NCBI GenBank assembly: GCA_032251455.1
Contig: JAVVEG010000005.1
Coordinates: 129,895-193,894 of the forward strand
DNA length: 64,000 bases
Direction: 5' to 3'
Source: JAVVEG01 sp032251455
GTDB taxonomy: Bacteria; Pseudomonadota; Gammaproteobacteria; Pseudomonadales; Pseudohongiellaceae
Part shown: positions 53,202 through 61,622 of the stretch, one piece after another
How the letters are laid out: every line of letters begins with the position of its first letter
Position numbering within the stretch: position 1 is the stretch's first letter
Notes under the pieces: model-generated
The model's database searches: none
The model's input: the letters and a program-made list of their open reading frames with translations, nothing else
Told to the model about the DNA's origin: nothing
Made by a program: the position numbers and the translations under genes

Positions 53202-53958
53202 TGCCATCGTCGTTCAGAAAATCCAGATTCAGATCTTGCGGCATGGCTTGAGCCGCCGCTGTCGTGTGTGCATCCAACAACTCAGTCAGTGGTGCAATGT
53301 GCTGCATCGACAGCAGTTGGCTATAAGCTACTGTCAGCCCGCCAACATCTCTCAAGGCGGCCAGATTCTTCGCGCTCAACTTGTTCAATGCCGCTTCATC
53401 GATTCGGCAAAGACCATCCACGGTGCGAGTGGTTTCTCCATCCGGTCGTTTTATAGGCCAGGGTTGCAGCAGTTTGAACTTTTGCAGATGTGAACAAATA
53501 GAGGCCGTCATTTGCAGGCTGGCCGAATATTGCGCCAGGAATTGCATGAGTTTAGTCAGTGCTGCGCTTGGTTCACCCTCTGCGTCAAATATGGATTCAC
53601 CGCTTGCGTCATCGTTAATCAACCCACTCTCCTCGTCAATACACAGCACTTGCTGTCCCTCATTACCTTTGGCAATTCTGAATGGATAGCTTCTATACCT
53701 TACGGGTATGTAGGCTCCAACCCAGCTTCCGTTTGGGGCAACCAGGAGATTCTTGCCTTGCCCCAGTCCCTGGACAGCCACGAGAGCGAATTCTTCGCAA
53801 TCCGCAATAAAGGCAATCGGCAGGCATAGCATGGCCCGAGGCAACTCCAACAGTGCAAGTGGACAAACAGTGTCTCTGGCTGCGAAATGGTAATCGGTGA
53901 CGCGCTGCCAGAATTTACCAGTGTGGTATTGGCGGGAAACGGGGATGAGTCGGGGCAA
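53179..53958 (-). CDS. sapC: SapC family protein (S-layer-associated)
   Basis: 259 aa from a TTG at 53958 that has AGAGGAG 5 nt upstream; a longer reading to 54033 lacks a binding site and would pass through that region. Core: LPRLIPVSRQYHTGKFWQRV, LALLELPRAMLCLPIAFI, NLLVAPNGSWVGAYIPVRYR and LCIDEESGLI. The family is named after SapC of the Campylobacter fetus S-layer locus; its biochemical role is not settled. Its presence next to the RsaA-like gene region supports an S-layer reading. Converges with the GT4 gene. Confidence 0.88.
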   Translation of the reverse strand: MPRLIPVSRQYHTGKFWQRVTDYHFAARDTVCPLALLELPRAMLCLPIAFIADCEEFALVAVQGLGQGKNLLVAPNGSWVGAYIPVRYRSYPFRIAKGNEGQQVLCIDEESGLINDDASGESIFDAEGEPSAALTKLMQFLAQYSASLQMTASICSHLQKFKLLQPWPIKRPDGETTRTVDGLCRIDEAALNKLSAKNLAALRDVGGLTVAYSQLLSMQHIAPLTELLDAHTTAAAQAMPQDLNLDFLNDDGIISFGNL

Positions 53959-54025
53959 GATTACTCCTCTGGAAATTGTGCCATTACGCGTCTGGTAAGC
54001 GGCTGGAGATGAATGAGGTATGACT

Positions 54026-54410
54026 TTAGTCAATTCTCCCTGGCCTGTCTACCCGTGATAGTATCCAGCGGCCAGGCTGACCAGGGAGTTCGATGAAATC
54101 GAAGTGCTGGTAGAACGCACCCGCCTTGGGTGATTTGGTATCGGCGATGATGGCAGCCACCGCGAAGGTTTCACTGGCGGCAGCGACATGCGTGCAGGCA
54201 TCCACCAACAGGACCGAGCTGAGTCCATGTCCGTGGCATTGCTGGCTCACGGCCAAACGGCCGAGCAATGCGACGGGTACCGGGTAGCGCGGCAGTTTCT
54301 TGCGCCAGTCCCGCGGGTAGCGTCTCAGCGGCGATGCTGACAGCGCTGAGTGTGTAGAACCCGGCAAGCACCTGGGGTTGCTCGGCCGGGCTGGTATAGG
54401 GGTTCTACCC
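54026..54410 (-). pseudogene. Decayed GNAT-type toxin (TacT-like acetyltransferase), frameshifted and N-truncated
   Basis: The C-terminal part reads LPRYPVPVALLGRLAVSQQC and AFYQHFDFIELPGQPGR, the typical end of tRNA-acetylating GNAT toxins. The part just before, VLAGFYTLSAVSIAAETLPA, lies in another frame, and about 50 N-terminal residues are missing (a TAG precedes the remnant). No antitoxin is next to it. It cannot make a full enzyme. Confidence 0.8.
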
Positions 54411-54454
54411 CGATTTCACGGACCCTGGACAAGCTGGACCTGAAAGCCAGCCCA

Positions 54455-54856
54455 TTACCAGATTGAGTGTACATGCCGATAGGCCCGAATTCTCTCGTCC
54501 GCTGTTACCAGCGGTACGTTGAAGTGACGGGCCAGAGCAACGATCATCCGGTCAGCCGGGTCCTTGTGGAAATCTCCCGGCAAACGTGTTGAATCAACCC
54601 CTATGGAAGGAGTTACAGGTTCGAACCGGACACCTTCAATGCGGCCAACGGTTTCAAGCCAGTCATCCAGGTTCATGCCCAGGGTCAGTCGATTCCGACC
54701 AACAAGCAGTGCAATCTCCCAGGCCGAAATTGCCGATACCAGGATGACGCCATCTTCACGGTGCAGCTCGTGTTCGATCGCAGTTTGTGCGCTGGGTGAG
54801 AGCTGATTGTCTGCGTTCACCCACCAGAGCAGGATGTGCGTATCAAGAACGATCAA
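54455..54856 (-). CDS. vapC: PIN-domain toxin (VapC type)
   Basis: 133 aa. PIN acidic residues are present: MIVLDTHILLWW (Asp5), AISAWEIALL (Glu), KDPADRMIVALA (Asp) and VTADERI (Asp). These enzymes cleave RNA, commonly tRNA. The start overlaps the antitoxin stop by 4 bp, the usual coupled order. Confidence 0.9.
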   Translation of the reverse strand: MIVLDTHILLWWVNADNQLSPSAQTAIEHELHREDGVILVSAISAWEIALLVGRNRLTLGMNLDDWLETVGRIEGVRFEPVTPSIGVDSTRLPGDFHKDPADRMIVALARHFNVPLVTADERIRAYRHVHSIW

Positions 54857-55089
54857 GCAAGCGCCTCCCAGTCGTCTTCGCCCACTGGCGTGGTAGGTTC
54901 CCGAAACTCGACGACGCTTCCGCGCAGTTGTTCAAGAGGCGGGCGTTGATCATTGCGATAGCGACGGATTTCGATTGTGGGCTGTCCGTGATCCGTAATC
55001 ACGACCGATTCGCCGGAGGTTTCTACCCTGCGAAAGTACTCAAGTGCCTTGGCTTTGAATTGAGATTTTGTGACGAGTTCCTGGTCCAT
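54853..55089 (-). CDS. Phd/YefM-type antitoxin of the PIN toxin
   Basis: 78 aa: KSQFKAKALEYFRRVETSGE and VVITDHGQPTIEIRRY form the Phd/YefM DNA-binding half, and the acidic tail (EFREPTTPVGEDDWEAL) should bind the toxin. It should neutralise the PIN toxin and repress the pair. Confidence 0.87.
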   Translation of the reverse strand: MDQELVTKSQFKAKALEYFRRVETSGESVVITDHGQPTIEIRRYRNDQRPPLEQLRGSVVEFREPTTPVGEDDWEALA

Positions 55090-55296
55090 TGCTTATCCCG
55101 GTGCTTGCTGTTAGGTGCTCATTGCTAATAGTCATTACTTTACATCACAATTATGACTACATCAAATAGTCATATTTCCACCCCAGAGAGAACACAATAA
55201 AGATATCTCGTATGTCCTTTACAAAACCAGAAAGATGGACTAAACATTTATTAAAGCGGCAAAAGCGCCGGGTTGCATCCAACAGGCAGGTGAATC

Positions 55297-55404
55297 ATGC
55301 ATATCACCAGTTTGCGCAAGGTCGGCGATTCGATCATGTTGGTCGTGCCTTCCGCTTTTCTTGACCCGCTCTCCAACATAGCCGTTCGAGGAGGTACGAA
55401 ATGA
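55297..55404 (+). pseudogene. Remnant of an AbrB/MazE-type antitoxin
   Basis: 35 codons reading MHITSLRKVGDSIMLVVPSA and then FLDPL, the start of AbrB-fold antitoxins, before switching to an unrelated short tail and TGA. The family is normally about 75-85 aa, and no MazF-like gene follows. The stretch 55090-55296 before it shows no gene. Confidence 0.6.
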
Positions 55405-55532
55405 GCAAATTAAATCAAGAAGAACGTGAAATTCTCAGGGCGTTTGAAGCAGGTGTTGGCGTTCCACAGGAATCGAGACCGGGTGTATACTTCAGGACGA
55501 GCAGAGGACCCATTTATGAACACGTCACTTAA
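55401..55532 (+). pseudogene. Remnant of a BrnA/CopG-type antitoxin
   Basis: 43 codons beginning MSKLNQEEREILRAFEAG, like the N-terminus of BrnA/CopG-type antitoxins, then an unrelated tail. The ATG overlaps the previous stop (ATGA). The DNA-binding half is missing. With the AbrB remnant it suggests successive deletions at this site. Confidence 0.5.
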
Positions 55533-55743
55533 GCAAGTCGAAGAGCAGGCTTTAAGCCTTAACCCTGAAGAAAGGGCTAAGTTGGCTGAAGTAATGCTTG
55601 AGTCGCTGAGCTCGCCGCTCGCTGAGATTGAAGAAGCTTGGGCTCAAGAAATTGAGCAACGTGTTGCGGCCTATGATCGAGGCGAAATTCCCGTATATGC
55701 AGCCGAAGATGTGTTTGCAGAGGCTAAGCGAATCGGTAAGTGA
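55516..55743 (+). CDS. Addiction-module antitoxin (ParD/RelB-like)
   Basis: 75 aa: LKQVEEQALSLNPEERAKLA, EVMLESLSSPLAEIEEAW and an end VYAAEDVFAEAKRIGK. This is the 'putative addiction module component' family. The ATG at 55516 has AGAGGA 7 nt upstream. It overlaps the toxin start (TGATG). Confidence 0.88.
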   Translation: MNTSLKQVEEQALSLNPEERAKLAEVMLESLSSPLAEIEEAWAQEIEQRVAAYDRGEIPVYAAEDVFAEAKRIGK

Positions 55744-56033
55744 TGCGAGCAAAATTTGTCGCGCCAGCACGGTGCGAATTCCTCAAGGAAGTGGTCTATT
55801 ACAATGAACAAGAGCCAGGTCTTGGAAATGCTTTTGCGCAAGAGGTTGAGGAAGCTACGGTCAGAGCTCTCGCATTTCCGGAAGCTGGCTCTCCTGCGAC
55901 AAAAAATACCAAACTGGTCTTCGTCAATACATTTCCATTTACTGTCGTGTATCGTCCGGACCGGAAAGGCATTATTGTTTTTGCGGTTGCCCATCATAGA
56001 CGTGCGCCCGGGTATTGGGCACAGCGCGTGTAA
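55743..56033 (+). CDS. RelE/ParE-family toxin
   Basis: 96 aa: KFVAPARCEFLKEVVYYNEQ, GLGNAFAQEVEEA, FPEAGSPATKNTKLVFVNTF and FTVVYRPDRKGIIVFAVAHH match the RelE/ParE fold. It pairs with the antitoxin just upstream and appears intact. Target (ribosome-bound mRNA or gyrase) is not readable. Confidence 0.88.
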   Translation: MRAKFVAPARCEFLKEVVYYNEQEPGLGNAFAQEVEEATVRALAFPEAGSPATKNTKLVFVNTFPFTVVYRPDRKGIIVFAVAHHRRAPGYWAQRV

Positions 56034-56173
56034 AGGCGCTAAACGAATGCCGAGGTTATGTTCAGGAAAGCAACGGTTGACAGGAGGCCGGGTGCGCCTC
56101 GGCAAACTAAACGCTATCATGTTGCGACCTACTGCTGAGAAGTATTAAATGGGGTACGAAAAGGAAAGCCACC

Positions 56174-56923
56174 ATGATGCACACCACACCACCGACGGCA
56201 ACAAGACCAGCAGGCAGCGTGCTGATGTATCTGCTGGCTGGTTTGCTGCTGCCCATGTCTGGCGCCCTGACTCAGGAGTTACAAGCCCAGGAACAACAGG
56301 CTCAGGAGCTGCGCTTGTTCGAGCCGATTGCCAGCAACGATAGCGCTAACGACAATCAACCGGTGCCCGGCCGGGAAAGCCGCACCGAGGCCTCCGCCCC
56401 GCAATTTACCCTGATCGGCAGCAGTCGCATTGGCAACCGCTACCGTGCCCTGTTGCGCACGGCCGGTGGCGAGACCGTGGCGCTGGAAGGCCAACCCGGC
56501 AGCCAGGTGCCGGTTCCGGGGCACGAGGCTTTCCAGGTGCAGGGGTTTGGCAGTGGCGAGCTGAGTGTGGTGTATCCCGGAGATACCCCCTGTGTCAGCT
56601 TCCAGGACCAGGGCCTGAACTGCACCGACAGCCGGACCGCAACCTTGAGCCTGACCACCGCCGCGCCAGTAGTGGCCCGGCAACAGGCCAATGGCACCGA
56701 GCTCCAGCAAGAAGTAGACACCGCGCAGCCTGATGCGCCGGGCAACCCGTTCGCAGCCGCCCTGCGCCGTGCCCGCAACCGCGACCAATCCCCCGAGGAT
56801 GTGGCCAATGCCAGGGCCGCCGCCCAGCGCTTCCAGGGCAACCGCATCGCCCCCGAGGACGTGCCCGAAGGCATGCGTGTCGTGCGCACCCCCTTCGGCG
56901 ATCGCCTGGTGGAAGACAGGTAG
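56174..56923 (+). CDS. Hypothetical exported protein
   Basis: 249 aa with a signal segment (SVLMYLLAGLLLPMSGALTQ), a Gln/Glu-rich stretch, a small beta domain (about 75-150: FTLIGSSRIGNRYRALLRTA, GFGSGELSVVYPGDTPCVSF) with two Cys that could pair (DTPCVSF and GLNCTDS), and a Pro/Arg-rich disordered tail. The middle resembles the small beta domain of pilus or secretion periplasmic proteins, but I cannot assign a family. AAGGAAA precedes the ATG. It stands alone between toxin-antitoxin genes. Confidence 0.65.
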   Translation: MMHTTPPTATRPAGSVLMYLLAGLLLPMSGALTQELQAQEQQAQELRLFEPIASNDSANDNQPVPGRESRTEASAPQFTLIGSSRIGNRYRALLRTAGGETVALEGQPGSQVPVPGHEAFQVQGFGSGELSVVYPGDTPCVSFQDQGLNCTDSRTATLSLTTAAPVVARQQANGTELQQEVDTAQPDAPGNPFAAALRRARNRDQSPEDVANARAAAQRFQGNRIAPEDVPEGMRVVRTPFGDRLVEDR

Positions 56924-57040
56924 GCCATGATATTCAGGTAAAGGCAACTGCTTTGATTTGGGCGACACCTGCATCAGAGCCGCTTCATTTACTCGGCTTG
57001 CAGGAGTACAGTATGGCAATTGGTGAGGGGCGAGGGTGCT

Positions 57041-57280
57041 ATGGCGATTTCCGCAGAACTTATTGAAACAGAAGCTCTTTCTCTTTCCAGAGAGGAAAAG
57101 GCCAGGTTGGTGTTGCATCTGCTGGAGAGCATCGAAGAGAGGGCTGAGCTGGATCCCCGGCAGATGGAGCGTGCCTGGTTGACGGAGGCTAACCGGAGGT
57201 ATCAATCCTATCTTCGCGGCGAAGAGCAGGCGATTTCCGCTGAAGAGGTATTTGCAGAGCTAAGGGCAGATGATCGTTGA
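57041..57280 (+). CDS. Orphan addiction-module antitoxin
   Basis: 79 aa of the same family as the antitoxin at 55516: ELIETEALSLSREEKARLVL, HLLESIEERAELDPRQMERA and an end AISAEEVFAELRADDR. The toxin gene that should follow is reduced to a stub, so this antitoxin appears orphaned. Confidence 0.8.
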   Translation: MAISAELIETEALSLSREEKARLVLHLLESIEERAELDPRQMERAWLTEANRRYQSYLRGEEQAISAEEVFAELRADDR

Positions 57281-57324
57281 AACCCGTTCGCTTTCTTCAA
57301 AAAGCAGCTTCTGTTGATGTCATC
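57277..57324 (+). pseudogene. Stub of a RelE/ParE toxin
   Basis: Starting at a TTG that overlaps the antitoxin stop by 4 bp, the frame reads LKPVRFLQKAASVDVI, like the first 10-16 residues of RelE/ParE toxins, and then runs into the glycosyltransferase gene in another frame. Most of the toxin was deleted. Confidence 0.55.
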
Positions 57325-58168
57325 CCTGTCCATTTCCCTGGTGGTTCATCACACCGACCCCGCTGTGCTGGGCCGTACCCTGCACTCGCTGGTGCTTGCT
57401 GTCGAGGCCGCTCGCCAGAGTGGTGTGCTGGAGGCGGTGAGTCTGCTGGTGATTCAGAATGATGATGGGCCAGCGCCAGATGTGTCGGCCGCGGCCGAGT
57501 TGAAGCCTATCCTCGCGGCAGGCCATGGCAACCCCGGTTATGGCGCCGGGCACAACCGGGCGCTGCGGGTCAGCGGCAGTGATTTCCATCTGGTACTGAA
57601 CCCGGACGTGTTGCTGGCCGCCGATGCCCTGCTGCAGGGTTTGCAGTACCTGCGGGACAATCCCCGCGTGGCGGCACTGAGCCCCTATGCCGAGGATGCT
57701 CAGGGCCAGCGGCAGTATCTGTGCAAGCGTTACCCAGCCGTGCTGGATTTTCTGCTGCGCGGTTTTGCCCCCGTGTGGCTGCAGCGCCGCTTTGCCCGCC
57801 GCCTGGCGTGGTATGCCATGGAGGACCTGGACTTGAACCTAAACCTGGATCTGGGAATGCACTCGGCACGGGCGCATACCGGCATCCCCATCATCAGTGG
57901 CTGCTTCATGTTGTTCCGCACCCCGGTGCTGCGGCGGCTGGGTGGTTTTGACGAGGACTACTTCCTGTACTTCGAGGATTTCGACCTCAGCCTGCGCGTG
58001 CATGCCCTGGACACACAGGACGGGCTGGCCAATGACCTGGCCTTTGTCCCGGCTGTGAGAATCGTGCACCTGGGCGGGCACAGCGCGCGCAAGGGCTGGC
58101 GGCATATCGCCTGGTTTGTGCGCTCCGGCTTGCGCTTTTATCGGCGCTGGGGGTGGCGGCTGTGGTGA
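57317..58168 (+). CDS. GT2-family glycosyltransferase (WbbL/rhamnosyltransferase-like)
   Basis: 283 aa. GHGNPGYGAGHNRALRVSGS and FHLVLNPDVLLAADALLQGL (donor site with the DxD-like NPD), GCFMLFRTPVLRRLGGFDED and YFLYFEDFDLSLRVHA are typical of dTDP-rhamnosyl GT2 enzymes. With a full rml set downstream it may add L-rhamnose during O-polysaccharide synthesis. The start codon is the ATG at 57317 (a TTG 3 bp earlier is possible). Confidence 0.88.
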   Translation: MSSLSISLVVHHTDPAVLGRTLHSLVLAVEAARQSGVLEAVSLLVIQNDDGPAPDVSAAAELKPILAAGHGNPGYGAGHNRALRVSGSDFHLVLNPDVLLAADALLQGLQYLRDNPRVAALSPYAEDAQGQRQYLCKRYPAVLDFLLRGFAPVWLQRRFARRLAWYAMEDLDLNLNLDLGMHSARAHTGIPIISGCFMLFRTPVLRRLGGFDEDYFLYFEDFDLSLRVHALDTQDGLANDLAFVPAVRIVHLGGHSARKGWRHIAWFVRSGLRFYRRWGWRLW

Positions 58169-59184
58169 CGTCTTGTGCAGAACAAACAGGCAGTAAACAG
58201 ACACCTCAGCCTTGGCAGGGGCGGCGCATGCTGGTGACCGGTGCCAGCGGCTTTATCGGACAGGTGTTGTGTCGGCAGTTGCTGGCCCTGGGCTGTCGTT
58301 TGCGGGTGTTGCAGCGCACGCCGGAGCAGAGTCTGCCTGCCGGTCTGGCCGCCAATCTGCCTGCCGACCTGCCCGTCGACATAGCGCTGGGTGATTTATG
58401 CGGTCACGAGCATGATCTGCACCAGGCCTGCGCCGATATCGATGTCATTTTCCATCTGGCCGCCCAGGCCCATGTCAATCACAGCAGCAGGGAAGGCTTG
58501 ATCGAGACCAATGTGCATGGCACCCGCCGTCTGCTGCAGGCGGCACAGCAGGCGGGGGTGCGCCGCATCGTGTTCTTCAGCAGCATTCTGGCGGCTACGG
58601 CGAACACAGATTACGGTGAAAGCAAGCGCGAGGCCGAGAAACTCCTGCTGACGGCAGCCGGCACGGATGGCATTGAAGTCTGCTGCCTGCGTCCGGCCAA
58701 TGTGTATGGGCCGGGCATGCAGGGGAATCTGCAGACGCTGATCCGCCTGATCCGCAAACGGGTGTTCCCGCCGCTGCCCGCTGATGCCGGGCAGATGTCC
58801 CTGGTGGGGGTGGAGGACTTGTGCCAGGCCGCCCTGCTGGCCGCCATCAACCCACAAGCCAATGGCAAAACCTATACCGTGACGGATGGCCAGTCCTATG
58901 CCCTGCGTGATGTCGAACAGGCCATCCGTCTGGCGCTGGGGCAGCGGTTGCGGCGCTGGTCTGTGCCCTTGTGGCTGCTATGGCTGCCGGCGCTGCTGCT
59001 GGAGCTGGCCGGGCGGCTGCTGCCTGGGCAGAACCTGCCGGGCCTGCGCAGTTACCGGATGCTGACGGCGGATTCGCGGGTCTCGGGTGAGGCAATCTGC
59101 CATGAACTCGGCTATACTCCGCACTCGACTTTCTATACGGCGCTGCTAGAAATCCTGGAACAACAGGCAGGGATTGATTCATGA
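58153..59184 (+). CDS. NAD-dependent epimerase/dehydratase
   Basis: 343 aa. MLVTGASGFIGQVLCRQLL, VIFHLAAQAHVNHSS, a shortened active-site stretch FFSSILAATANTDYGESKRE (Tyr-x-x-x-Lys), and CLRPANVYGPGMQGNLQ. Similar to WbpV/GalE-type hexose epimerases of O-antigen loci. The GTG at 58153 overlaps the GT2 gene by 16 bp; the ATG at 58228 is an alternative start. Substrate unknown. Confidence 0.85.
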   Translation: MAAVVTSCAEQTGSKQTPQPWQGRRMLVTGASGFIGQVLCRQLLALGCRLRVLQRTPEQSLPAGLAANLPADLPVDIALGDLCGHEHDLHQACADIDVIFHLAAQAHVNHSSREGLIETNVHGTRRLLQAAQQAGVRRIVFFSSILAATANTDYGESKREAEKLLLTAAGTDGIEVCCLRPANVYGPGMQGNLQTLIRLIRKRVFPPLPADAGQMSLVGVEDLCQAALLAAINPQANGKTYTVTDGQSYALRDVEQAIRLALGQRLRRWSVPLWLLWLPALLLELAGRLLPGQNLPGLRSYRMLTADSRVSGEAICHELGYTPHSTFYTALLEILEQQAGIDS

Positions 59185-60053
59185 CAAAAGGCATTATTCT
59201 GGCTGGAGGAACCGGCACCCGGCTGCACCCGATGACAGTCACCATCAGCAAGCAATTGCTGCCGGTCTACGACAAACCAATGGTGTACTACCCGCTGGCC
59301 ACGCTGATGCAGGCCGGTATCCGCGACATCCTGGTCATCTCCACCCCAACCGACCTGCCCCTGTACCGTACCTTGCTCGGTGATGGCCAGCGCTGGGGCA
59401 TCTCCCTCAGTTATGCCGAACAGCCCAGCCCCGACGGCCTGGCCCAGGCGTTTCTGATCGGTGAGCAGTTCATCGGCGACAGCAGTGTCTGCCTGATCCT
59501 GGGCGACAATATCTTCTACGGCAACAGCCTGGAAGAGAAACTGCAGCGGGCCGTGCAGCAGGAAACCGGCGCCACCATTTTCGCCTATTACGTCAACGAC
59601 CCGGAGCGCTATGGGGTGGTGACACTGGACGCGAACAACCGGGCGATCGACCTGGAGGAGAAACCGCAGCAGCCCAGGTCTCACTACGCCGTCACCGGGC
59701 TGTACCTGTACGACAACGACGTCGTCGACATCGCCAAACAGATAAAGCCCTCGCCCCGCGGCGAGCTGGAGATCACCGATATCAACAAGCACTACATGCA
59801 GCGTGGGGACTTGCAGGTGGAGCTGTTCAGCCGGGGCACGGCCTGGCTGGATACCGGCACGGTGCAATCCCTGCTGGACGCGGCCAATTTCATCCGTGTA
59901 CTGGAAGAACGCCAGGGTTTGAAGATTGCCTGCCCGGAAGAGATTGCCTACGCCCAGGGTTATATCGATGCCGACCGCCTGCGGGAACTGGCCCGGCCGC
60001 TGGAAAAAAGCGGCTATGGGCAGTATCTGCTGGGCTTACTAAGGAGCCAGTGA
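59181..60053 (+). CDS. rmlA: Glucose-1-phosphate thymidylyltransferase
   Basis: 290 aa. ILAGGTGTRLHPMTVTISKQ, LLPVYDKPMVYYPLATLMQA, LILGDNIFYGNSLEEKL and YAVTGLYLYDNDVVD are the RmlA signature. First step of dTDP-L-rhamnose synthesis. Its ATG overlaps the epimerase stop by 4 bp. Confidence 0.97.
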   Translation: MTKGIILAGGTGTRLHPMTVTISKQLLPVYDKPMVYYPLATLMQAGIRDILVISTPTDLPLYRTLLGDGQRWGISLSYAEQPSPDGLAQAFLIGEQFIGDSSVCLILGDNIFYGNSLEEKLQRAVQQETGATIFAYYVNDPERYGVVTLDANNRAIDLEEKPQQPRSHYAVTGLYLYDNDVVDIAKQIKPSPRGELEITDINKHYMQRGDLQVELFSRGTAWLDTGTVQSLLDAANFIRVLEERQGLKIACPEEIAYAQGYIDADRLRELARPLEKSGYGQYLLGLLRSQ

Positions 60054-60055
60054 TT

Positions 60056-60604
60056 ATGGATAGCATCCCCACCCGCATTGCAGACGTGCTGATTCTGGAG
60101 CCGACCGTGTTCAGTGATGAGCGCGGTTTTTTTATGGAAACCTTCCGGCAGTCCTTTTTTGATGAGCTGATGCCCGGTTTGCACTTCGTACAGGACAACC
60201 ACAGCCGTTCCCGACAGGGCATTCTGCGTGGCCTGCATTACCAGCTGATTCAACCCCAGGGCAAACTGGTGCGGGTGGTGGCGGGTGAGATTTATGATGT
60301 TGCCGTGGATATGCGCATGCACTCGCCCACGTTGGGGCAATGGGTCGGCGTGCGGCTCTCGGCGCAGAACAAGCGCCAGTTGTGGGTGCCGCCAGGCTTT
60401 GCCCATGGTTTTTATGTGCTCAGTGAGACAGCGGAAATAGTCTATAAGTGCACGGATTACTACGCCCCCCAGCACGAGATTTCCCTGCGCTGGGATGACC
60501 CGCAGCTGGCCATCGACTGGCCACTGCTCCCCGGGCAGGCCCCGCAGTTGTCGGCCAAGGACAGTGCGGGCCTGTTGCTGAGCAACGCCCCGGTTTATAC
60601 CTGA
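60056..60604 (+). CDS. rmlC: dTDP-4-dehydrorhamnose 3,5-epimerase
   Basis: 182 aa. VFSDERGFFMETFRQSFFDE, DNHSRSRQGILRGLHYQLIQ (catalytic His), FAHGFYVLSE and YKCTDYYAPQHE. The ATG at 60056 has AAGGAG 9 nt upstream; a GTG at 60050 is too close to it. Third step of dTDP-rhamnose synthesis. Confidence 0.96.
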   Translation: MDSIPTRIADVLILEPTVFSDERGFFMETFRQSFFDELMPGLHFVQDNHSRSRQGILRGLHYQLIQPQGKLVRVVAGEIYDVAVDMRMHSPTLGQWVGVRLSAQNKRQLWVPPGFAHGFYVLSETAEIVYKCTDYYAPQHEISLRWDDPQLAIDWPLLPGQAPQLSAKDSAGLLLSNAPVYT

Positions 60605-60650
60605 GCGCCGGGTTTATCACTGCAAACCTGGTTTATCATAACCACTACCG

Positions 60651-61619
60651 ATGCCACTACTGATGCCAGAGCCAAAAGCGGAAACCAAAGTGCTGCTGCT
60701 GGGCAGCGAGGGCCAACTGGGCCAGACGCTGTTGCAGGTTTGTGGCCTGGGCTTAGGTAAAGGCCAGGGCCTCGACGCAGGCTATACTCTGACTGCCTGG
60801 TCACGGCAGCAAGTGGATATCTGCGATGAGCCCGCCCTGTGGGCCATGCTGGACCAGTTGCAACCGGACCTGCTGATCAACGCGGCGGCCTATACGGCGG
60901 TGGATGCCGCCGAACAGCACAGCGCGGAGGCCTACGCCGTCAATGCCACCGCCGTGACCAGCCTCGCCCGCTGGACGGTGGCCAATGCGGCCTGGCTGTT
61001 GCACCTGTCCACCGATTTCGTGTTTGCCGGGGACTGCAACCGACCCTATACCCCGCAGGACCCAACCGGTCCGCTGGGTGTCTATGGCCAAAGCAAGCTG
61101 GCCGGTGAGCAAGCCCTCACCAGCCTGGCCCCGGCGCACAGTTGCATCATCCGCACCTCCTGGCTGTACTCGCCCTATGGCAGGAATTTCGTCAAGACCA
61201 TGCTGCAACTGATGCGGCAGCGCGACAGTCTGAAAGTGGTGGCCGATCAACTGGGCACGCCCTGCTCCACCTTCTCGCTGAGCCGTTGCATCCTGGCGGC
61301 ACTGCACCACCGGCCGACCGGTATTTATCACTGGAGTGATGCCGGCAGCGCCAGTTGGCACGAGTTCGCCCTGGCCATTCAGCAGCAGGCAATGGCCCTG
61401 GGACTGCTCAAGAGAACCATCCCCATTCACCCGATTCCCGCCAGCGAATACCCAACCCCGGCCCGGCGCCCGGCCTACAGCGTACTGGACAAACACGACA
61501 CCACGGCAACGCTGGGCTGCACCCCCCGACCCTGGTCAAGCGAGCTGCACGAGGTGCTGACCCAGATGCGGGATTTGGAGAGTGGTGCGGCGACACATAG
61601 TGACACTTTAAGAGGGTGA
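60651..61619 (+). CDS. rmlD: dTDP-4-dehydrorhamnose reductase
   Basis: 322 aa. VLLLGSEGQLGQTLLQV, LLINAAAYTAVDAAEQH, LHLSTDFVFAGDCNRPYTPQ, catalytic YGQSK and IIRTSWLYSPYGRNFVKTML. Final step of dTDP-L-rhamnose synthesis. Slightly longer than usual because of an extended first loop (LGLGKGQGLDAG). Confidence 0.95.
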   Translation: MPLLMPEPKAETKVLLLGSEGQLGQTLLQVCGLGLGKGQGLDAGYTLTAWSRQQVDICDEPALWAMLDQLQPDLLINAAAYTAVDAAEQHSAEAYAVNATAVTSLARWTVANAAWLLHLSTDFVFAGDCNRPYTPQDPTGPLGVYGQSKLAGEQALTSLAPAHSCIIRTSWLYSPYGRNFVKTMLQLMRQRDSLKVVADQLGTPCSTFSLSRCILAALHHRPTGIYHWSDAGSASWHEFALAIQQQAMALGLLKRTIPIHPIPASEYPTPARRPAYSVLDKHDTTATLGCTPRPWSSELHEVLTQMRDLESGAATHSDTLRG

Positions 61620-61622
61620 GTC

